Positions 1 to 7,254 of a stretch of 7,254 nucleotides of DNA are shown here, in pieces. Source of the stretch: Candidatus Omnitrophota bacterium (lineage in GTDB: Bacteria; Omnitrophota; Gorgyraeia; Gygaellales; Profunditerraquicolaceae); the NCBI GenBank assembly GCA_023818905.1, contig JAMWDE010000044.1:1-7254 (forward strand), read 5' to 3'. The position numbers were made by a program, and so were the translations under genes. Numbering within the stretch: position 1 is the first letter of the stretch; every line of letters starts with the position of its first letter. The notes beneath the pieces are model-generated. The model had not been told where the DNA came from. It did not search any database and was given only the letters and a program-made list of their open reading frames with translations.

Positions 1-635
1 TCTTCCAGAAACACAACCTCTCTGGTGTAATCCAAAACAGCAGGTATGTCTGAAGCAAGGAAGTAGGCATCCTTAGCTGCTCCGATTATAAGAGGACTGC
101 CCATCCGCGCACCCACAAGTTTAGTGGGCTCTTTCCGTGAGATAACACCAATAGCAAAGGAACCCTGTAATCTTAAAACCGCCCTGCGGATAGCCTCTTC
201 TAAGGAAGTATCTTTTTGATAAAACTTCTCAATAAGATGTACGATAACCTCTGTATCGGTCTGACTCATAAACTTATGTCCTTCCTTCAATAATTCCTCT
301 TTAAGCTGGCTGTAATTTTCAATTATCCCGTTATGCACTAAGACAATGTCTTCTTTACAATCAAAGTGGGGATGTGCGTTAATCTGGTTGGGAGCACCGT
401 GAGTAGCCCATCGACAATGACTAATACCCAAGTTGCCATCCAGGGGTTTGCTGTTGAGCAAGTTTTCTAAATCCCTTACCTTACCCGGAAGCTTCCTGAT
501 AGAGATAGCCTTCTTTTGTTCTAAATAGGTGGCCATACCACAGGAATCGTAGCCCCTATACTCTAGGCGCTTAAGCCCATTTAGAAGTATAGGCTGTGCT
601 TTCTCTTTTCCAATATATCCGATTATCCCGCACAT
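1..635 (-). CDS. glmS: Glutamine--fructose-6-phosphate aminotransferase (isomerizing), N-terminal part
   Basis: GlmS makes glucosamine-6-phosphate from fructose-6-phosphate and glutamine in the cytoplasm, the first committed step to UDP-GlcNAc, peptidoglycan and surface glycans. Translation from the ATG at 635 gives 211 full codons before the window ends, so only the class II glutamine amidotransferase (Ntn-hydrolase) domain is present; the two SIS sugar-isomerase domains lie outside. Visible signatures are MCGIIGYIG with the catalytic Cys2 (exposed after Met removal), RLEYRGYDS (23-31), HCRWATHG (73-80) with the glutamine-binding Arg75-Trp76, HNGIIEN (101-107) with the oxyanion-hole Asn102-Gly103, and TDTEV (126-130) with Asp127. 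These line up with E. coli GlmS with small offsets. Cys at 32 stands where E. coli has Ala in YRGYDSAG. The start is fixed by the need for Cys at position 2. The gene begins 4 nt after the membrane-protein stop, with only a weak AAGA upstream, so translation is probably coupled. There is no room for a glmS ribozyme. Confidence 0.97.
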   Translation of the reverse strand, partial: MCGIIGYIGKEKAQPILLNGLKRLEYRGYDSCGMATYLEQKKAISIRKLPGKVRDLENLLNSKPLDGNLGISHCRWATHGAPNQINAHPHFDCKEDIVLVHNGIIENYSQLKEELLKEGHKFMSQTDTEVIVHLIEKFYQKDTSLEEAIRRAVLRLQGSFAIGVISRKEPTKLVGARMGSPLIIGAAKDAYFLASDIPAVLDYTREVVFLE

Positions 636-639
636 ACAG

Positions 640-2121
640 TTATCTTAAACGAAAGATTATGCCTAAGGCATCCTCAACCAAGATCTCAAAACGGCTGTCA
701 GATTTGACCTGTTGGATGAAGCCTGAAAAATAATTTTTACCTGCATAACCATAACGCACACCAAAGACCTTCTTTAAGAGAGTATAAGGCTCAGCGTTAT
801 TCCCAAAGGCAATCTGTCTATACATATTGTATATTGCCGGACTCCAATAGTACATGTAAATAGGATCTAAAGTAACCATATAATCGTCCTGCGGATTAAG
901 CCCAATAAAATACTGCGAATCAGACCAGTTTGTGTGAAAGATAACCTCTCCTGGAGGTATGTGCTCTGACATCCACTTACCTATCCTCTCATAGTGTTGG
1001 TTGTATATCAGCTCTGACTGAAGCCTCTGGCGTAGGTCTTTGTAGGTATGTATTCCTATTGGTAAAAATACTGCCGCCATCACCAAGACAATTAAACTAA
1101 TGAATAATGGATTATTCTTAAGATTTGTGGGCAATACTTGAACCTGCCACCAATCTGAAATGTAACTTGCCCAGGCTATCAAAATCAATGGATAGGCATG
1201 GATCAGATAGCGTTGGGAAAAGAAAGAAAAGATAAAAAAGAACCCTGCTATACAAAACCAGATTTTGGTAGCTATGCTTATCTGTCTGGCTCGACTTAAT
1301 CCCATTGCCAAAAGTAGAATTACTGCCAAAAGGATAAAGGGATAACCTAACACAAGATCTCGCGTGTTAAGAGGGAAAAATTCCGCTCCTAACTCCAAAC
1401 CCCATTTAAGGGCAAATATGGGCACCTGTATTCCGTTCAAATAAAAAACCAAAAAATTATTGGGAAAATGAGGGTGGGTCAAAAAAGCCAACAAAACACC
1501 TATTCCTGTCGCCACCAGTGACCGCCACCAGAATACCTTCTCATTGATAAAACGTACTAACTCCGCCATCAAGACAAAGAGCAAAAGATAGGGGCTAGAA
1601 ACATGACTTAAGCCATAAAGTACGCTTATGGCAAAGAGATAATAAGCCCTTTTTTGAATAAGAGAATGCACAAACACCAAAGTAAGTCCGATAATCAAAA
1701 CCATATTTCTGGGTTGCGACAACGCCTGTAAAAAAGGCGCAGAACCCAAGAATGCCAAAAGGAATAAAGGGATGATTGCCTTTATCTTGCAATAACGCTT
1801 TAAGACAATCCAGAATAGCATATACAATGCCGAGGCGCATATTGCTGCAGAGAGTTTTGCTGCCCAGAATATATTGGGCGAAAAACTAAAAGGGACTAAC
1901 AATACGTGGTAGAGAAAATCTTTGTCTGCGAAGTTTGTAGCAAAGATGGAAAAGCGCGCCCAGCGGAAGTTGTAGTATGGGCCGTACTGTCTTAAAAATT
2001 TCGCCATACGTATATGCAGGTAGCCGTCTGCGCTAAAAAGTGTGGGAAGGGCAAACTGAACAGAAAAGATGATAGCAATTCCTATCAAAATAATAAAAAT
2101 CAGAATAATCTTATCCCGCAT
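640..2121 (-). CDS. Polytopic membrane protein, probable GT-C fold glycosyltransferase (STT3/PglB-like)
   Basis: This is a 493-residue inner-membrane protein with about ten hydrophobic spans and a C-terminal soluble region of roughly 130 residues. Numbering here starts at MRDKIILIF. The first span is followed by a loop with SADGYLHIRMA (30-40), whose Asp32 sits where GT-C enzymes and STT3-type oligosaccharyltransferases carry their first metal-binding acidic residue; a second acidic loop, FADKDFLYH, follows (64-72). Short polar loops SQPRN, SHVSSPYL and THPHFPNN come next. SQRYLIHAYP (302-311) places an Arg before a late span, as in many GT-C proteins. The soluble tail contains HTNWSDSQYF (396-405), placed like the WWDYG region of STT3 but not matching it. 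Such enzymes move sugars from lipid-linked donors on the outer face of the membrane. An in-frame ATG six codons upstream (2139) lies inside the tRNA acceptor stem, so I chose the ATG at 2121, which gives a typical positive-then-hydrophobic N-terminus. Fold class is fairly likely; substrate and true family are unknown. Confidence 0.72.
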   Translation of the reverse strand: MRDKIILIFIILIGIAIIFSVQFALPTLFSADGYLHIRMAKFLRQYGPYYNFRWARFSIFATNFADKDFLYHVLLVPFSFSPNIFWAAKLSAAICASALYMLFWIVLKRYCKIKAIIPLFLLAFLGSAPFLQALSQPRNMVLIIGLTLVFVHSLIQKRAYYLFAISVLYGLSHVSSPYLLLFVLMAELVRFINEKVFWWRSLVATGIGVLLAFLTHPHFPNNFLVFYLNGIQVPIFALKWGLELGAEFFPLNTRDLVLGYPFILLAVILLLAMGLSRARQISIATKIWFCIAGFFFIFSFFSQRYLIHAYPLILIAWASYISDWWQVQVLPTNLKNNPLFISLIVLVMAAVFLPIGIHTYKDLRQRLQSELIYNQHYERIGKWMSEHIPPGEVIFHTNWSDSQYFIGLNPQDDYMVTLDPIYMYYWSPAIYNMYRQIAFGNNAEPYTLLKKVFGVRYGYAGKNYFSGFIQQVKSDSRFEILVEDALGIIFRLR

Positions 2122-2130
2122 AAAAATAAA

Positions 2131-2205
2131 CGTCCCCAACCGGATTTGAACCGGTGTCGAGAGCTTGAAAAGCTCTTGTCCTAAACCAGACTAGACGATG
2201 GGGAC
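2131..2205 (-). tRNA. tRNA-Glu (anticodon UUC)
   Basis: The minus strand folds by eye into a full 75-nt cloverleaf. The acceptor GTCCCCA pairs with TGGGGAC, the D stem GTC pairs with GAC (a G-T pair extends it) and its loop carries GG. The anticodon stem AGAGC/GCTCT encloses loop TTTTCAA, giving anticodon TTC at 2169-2167. The variable region is the short CGAC, and the T stem ACCGG/CCGGT encloses TTCAAAT. The discriminator base is G. Sequence and loops resemble bacterial tRNA-Glu such as that of E. coli. The CCA end is not encoded (TTT follows), so a CCA-adding enzyme is needed. The gene starts 4 nt after the gyrA stop and ends 9 nt before the next start codon, so it must be cut from a polycistronic transcript by RNase P and a 3' nuclease. 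Confidence 0.96.
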
Positions 2206-2209
2206 TAAA

Positions 2210-4639
2210 TCAATCCTCTTCTACCACTACTGAGGCAACAGAAGAAACTCTATCTTTATCTTCCAATTTTATCAACCGCACGCCCTGAGCAGAACGACCA
2301 GTTGCGCGTATATCCTTTACTGGACAGCGCAAAAACATACCGTTTTGCGTAATCACCATCAGCTCATCTTTATCAGAAACTACCTTTAGTTTGACTGCCG
2401 GGCCATTCTTGGCAGTGACCTTGACATTGATAATGCCTTTACCACCCCTGCGCTGTAGACGATACTGATTCACCGGCGTGCGTTTGGCAAAGCCCAGGTC
2501 CGTGACAGTCAAAACTGTGGCATCTTTCTGGGGAACCTCCATAGCAATGACCTCGTCCTTTTTGACCAGAGAAATCGCCCGCACGCCTTTAGCGGTCCTG
2601 CCCATCTGGCGCACCTGAGCTTCAGGAAATCTAATTGCCTTACCCAACCGAGTCGCAATCAAAAGTTCCTGTTTATTATCAGTAAGCTTAACATCAATCA
2701 GCTCATCTGCTTCCTCTAAGGTTATGCCAATTATACCACCTTTGCGCGGATTACTGAACTCTTCCAAACAGGTCTTCTTAATCAAGCCAAATTTGGTTAC
2801 CATCACCAGGAATTTGTCTTGACTAAACTCCTTAACTGGTATGGTGGCACTGATATTTTCATTCGGAGCTAACTGCAAGAGGTTAACGATTGCCCTGCCT
2901 TTGGCTATACGGCTTGCTTGAGGTATCTCATACACCTTAAGCCAATGTACCCTGCCCTTATCCGTAAATATCAAAAGATAATCTTTGGTAGAAGCCACAA
3001 AGAGATGTTCTATAAAATCCTCCTCCTTGACCTCTGCTCCAGTAACCCCTTTGCCTCCGCGCTTCTGCCGACGGTAAGCACCGATGGGCAATCTTTTTAT
3101 ATAGCCAGCATGACTAATCGTAATTACCACATCCTCCTCAGCAATCAGATCCTCTATCTCTATCTCCTCTGCCTCTGCCACAATCTCGGTTAAGCGCTCA
3201 TCGCCGTAGCTCTTCTTCAGTTCTAACAACTCTTCTTTAATAATGGTTTCCATCCTCTTTTCTGAGGCAAGGATAGATTGATACAACTCTATCTTTTTAA
3301 TCAATTCTAAATACTCTGCATCTATCTTTTCGCGCTCAAGCGCAGTAAGCCTCTGCAGCTGCATCTCCAGGATCGCCTGGGCCTGTGCATCAGTTAAGTC
3401 GTAATTCTTCATTAAGGCCTCTTTAGCTGTGGAGACGCTCTTACTGGTCTTGATTAGTTTGATAATCTGGTCTAGATATTTAAGCGCTATTTTTAATCCC
3501 TCTAAGATGTGTGCCCTCTGTTTGGCTTTTTCCAAGTCAAATATTGTGCGCCGACGGATGACCTCTTTGCGGAAGAGAATGTACTGACTGATCAGCTGTT
3601 TTAAATCCAAGAGTCTTGGCCGGCCATCTACCAGGGCGAGATTGATAATCCCAAAGGTAATCTCAAGCTGGGTATGCTTATAGAGTTGGTTTAGAACGAT
3701 CTGTGGCTCAGAATCTCGTTTAAGTTCAATTACCAATCTTAAACCTTCCTTGTCAGATTCGTCCCGAATATCTGATATCCCCTCAATCTTTTTGGCTTCT
3801 ACTAAACTGGCAATGGATTCAATAATTGCGGATTTGCTCGTCTGATAAGGTATCTCAGTAACTACAATACAGTCTCTGCCTTGTTTCTGGCGTTCGATAG
3901 AGGCCCTGGCACGCAAGATAATCTTACCCTTGCCAGTGGAGTAGGCCTCTTTTATCCCCTCTCTACCACAGATTAATCCTCCGGTAGGAAAATCCGGACC
4001 CTTAATATAACGCAAAATATCCTTTATCTCTGCCTCAGGGTGCTCTAAAAGATAAATAATCCCATCTATTACCTCGCTTAAGTTGTGGGGTGGCATATTA
4101 GTGGCCATACCCACAGCAATCCCTGAAGAGCCATTTACCAAAAGATTGGGCAGAAGCGCGGGTAATACCATTGGTTCAATTAAGGAGGCATCAAAATTGG
4201 GCATAAAGTTAACCGTGTTTTTCTCAATATCTTTTAACATCTCATCCGCAATAGATGTTAACCTTGCCTCTACGTATCTCATTGCAGCTGGAGAATCTCC
4301 GTCTATGCTACCCACATTACCTTGGCCTTCTACTAAGGGATAACGCAGGGAAAAATCCTGGGCCATTCTAATTAGCGCATCATAAACTGCTAAGTCTCCA
4401 TGAGGATGGTATTTGCCTAAACATTCGCCCACAATACGCGCTGCCTTCTTAAAAGGCTTGTTGTGCTCTAAGCCCAATTCCTTCATTGCATAAAGGATCC
4501 GGCGATGCACTGGCTTAAGTCCATCCCGAACATCAGGCAAGGCCCTGCCTACAATTACGCTCATAGCGTAATTCAAATAAGAATCTCGGATCTCCTCTTC
4601 TATGTATCTGGAGACAATTTTTTCATTCAAGGTATACAT
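2210..4639 (-). CDS. gyrA: DNA gyrase subunit A
   Basis: GyrA is the DNA-cleaving and DNA-wrapping subunit of the A2B2 gyrase. The 809-residue protein has a complete N-terminal winged-helix/tower/coiled-coil region (about 1-495) with [17 protein letters not shown] (31-47), KYHPHGD (76-82) and [11 protein letters not shown], in which Arg121-Tyr122 is the catalytic pair; Tyr122 forms the covalent link to DNA. The C-terminal beta-pinwheel (about 500-800) has six repeated blade motifs near 525, 575, 631, 679, 729 and 780. A GyrA box identifies gyrase and not topoisomerase IV: QKRGGKG at 525-531 and the canonical QRRGGKG at 729-735. Length is slightly below many homologues because the long acidic tail of E. 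coli GyrA is missing (it ends VVVEED). Position 83, in E. coli numbering that matches exactly here, is Leu (TTA, 4391-4393) while Asp87 is kept. The start at 4639 gives [17 protein letters not shown], a normal N-terminus, but has no visible Shine-Dalgarno sequence. Confidence 0.98.
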   Translation of the reverse strand: MYTLNEKIVSRYIEEEIRDSYLNYAMSVIVGRALPDVRDGLKPVHRRILYAMKELGLEHNKPFKKAARIVGECLGKYHPHGDLAVYDALIRMAQDFSLRYPLVEGQGNVGSIDGDSPAAMRYVEARLTSIADEMLKDIEKNTVNFMPNFDASLIEPMVLPALLPNLLVNGSSGIAVGMATNMPPHNLSEVIDGIIYLLEHPEAEIKDILRYIKGPDFPTGGLICGREGIKEAYSTGKGKIILRARASIERQKQGRDCIVVTEIPYQTSKSAIIESIASLVEAKKIEGISDIRDESDKEGLRLVIELKRDSEPQIVLNQLYKHTQLEITFGIINLALVDGRPRLLDLKQLISQYILFRKEVIRRRTIFDLEKAKQRAHILEGLKIALKYLDQIIKLIKTSKSVSTAKEALMKNYDLTDAQAQAILEMQLQRLTALEREKIDAEYLELIKKIELYQSILASEKRMETIIKEELLELKKSYGDERLTEIVAEAEEIEIEDLIAEEDVVITISHAGYIKRLPIGAYRRQKRGGKGVTGAEVKEEDFIEHLFVASTKDYLLIFTDKGRVHWLKVYEIPQASRIAKGRAIVNLLQLAPNENISATIPVKEFSQDKFLVMVTKFGLIKKTCLEEFSNPRKGGIIGITLEEADELIDVKLTDNKQELLIATRLGKAIRFPEAQVRQMGRTAKGVRAISLVKKDEVIAMEVPQKDATVLTVTDLGFAKRTPVNQYRLQRRGGKGIINVKVTAKNGPAVKLKVVSDKDELMVITQNGMFLRCPVKDIRATGRSAQGVRLIKLEDKDRVSSVASVVVEED

Positions 4640-4645
4640 ATGTAT
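4634..4645. repeat. 12-bp perfect palindrome over the gyrA start codon
   Basis: ATACATATGTAT reads identically on both strands and contains the gyrA ATG (4637-4639). It could form a weak hairpin in RNA or be a small protein-binding site, but it is AT-rich and in an AT-rich spacer, so chance is quite possible. The rest of the spacer up to 4678 is AT-rich with no good promoter, terminator or Shine-Dalgarno sequence. Confidence 0.35.
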
Positions 4646-4678
4646 TATGAAGTTTAAAGTGCAAAATTAAAAATTTTT

Positions 4679-7254
<2,576 letters not shown>

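Noticed and set aside
636..660. glmS ribozyme or other leader element before glmS
   Set aside because: Only 4 nt separate glmS from the preceding stop codon and the upstream bases are coding, so there is no space for the known ribozyme.
1595..1840. 81-codon minus-strand open frame inside the membrane-protein gene
   Set aside because: It overlaps the membrane-protein gene in another frame, has no family pattern or ribosome site, and is best read as a shadow.
2918..3193. 91-codon plus-strand open frame opposite gyrA
   Set aside because: Antisense to highly conserved gyrA coding sequence, with no recognisable domain; a chance open frame.
4083..4343. 86-codon plus-strand open frame opposite gyrA
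   Set aside because: Lies across the conserved catalytic region of gyrA; composition is explained by the sense strand.
4640..4678. Promoter for gyrA in the AT-rich spacer (CATAAT as a -10 box)
   Set aside because: The would-be -35 at 17-bp spacing is a poor match, the TTGCAC element is too close, and transcription would start after the ATG.

Overview
The window is a compact bacterial operon segment read entirely from the minus strand. In transcription order (high to low coordinates) it holds: the last 34 codons of a probable dciA (DUF721) gene, gyrB, gyrA, a tRNA-Glu(UUC) gene, a multi-spanning membrane protein that looks like a GT-C fold glycosyltransferase or oligosaccharyltransferase, and the first 211 codons of glmS. 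Gaps are tiny: 7 nt dciA/gyrB, 37-39 nt gyrB/gyrA, 4 nt gyrA/tRNA, 9 nt tRNA/membrane protein and 4 nt membrane protein/glmS. No gene-free stretch exceeds about 40 bases, and no terminator or convincing promoter is visible, so the whole block is probably co-transcribed from a promoter beyond position 7254.

The organism is a bacterium with a moderately AT-rich genome. GyrB carries the roughly 170-residue insertion in the TOPRIM region known from E. coli-type (Gram-negative) GyrB, the tRNA does not encode its CCA end, and none of the four visible start codons has a good Shine-Dalgarno sequence. This fits an uncultivated Gram-negative-type lineage (for example Omnitrophota or a neighbouring phylum), but that placement is a guess from general style and not a match to a named genome.

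Functionally, GyrB and GyrA form the A2B2 DNA gyrase that introduces negative supercoils, and DciA loads or regulates the replicative helicase, so the upstream half is a conserved replication/topology cluster. The downstream half joins a tRNA, a membrane glycan-transfer-like protein and GlmS, which makes glucosamine-6-phosphate for UDP-GlcNAc and envelope glycans. The tie between the two halves appears to be shared transcription and not a shared pathway.

I did not find an obviously new defence or mobile system. The points most worth a second look are: the tRNA squeezed between protein genes with the next start codon 9 nt beyond its mature 3' end; a natural Leu at GyrA position 83 (the classic quinolone-resistance site); two GyrA-box motifs, with the canonical one in a late blade; and the unfamiliar STT3-like membrane protein.
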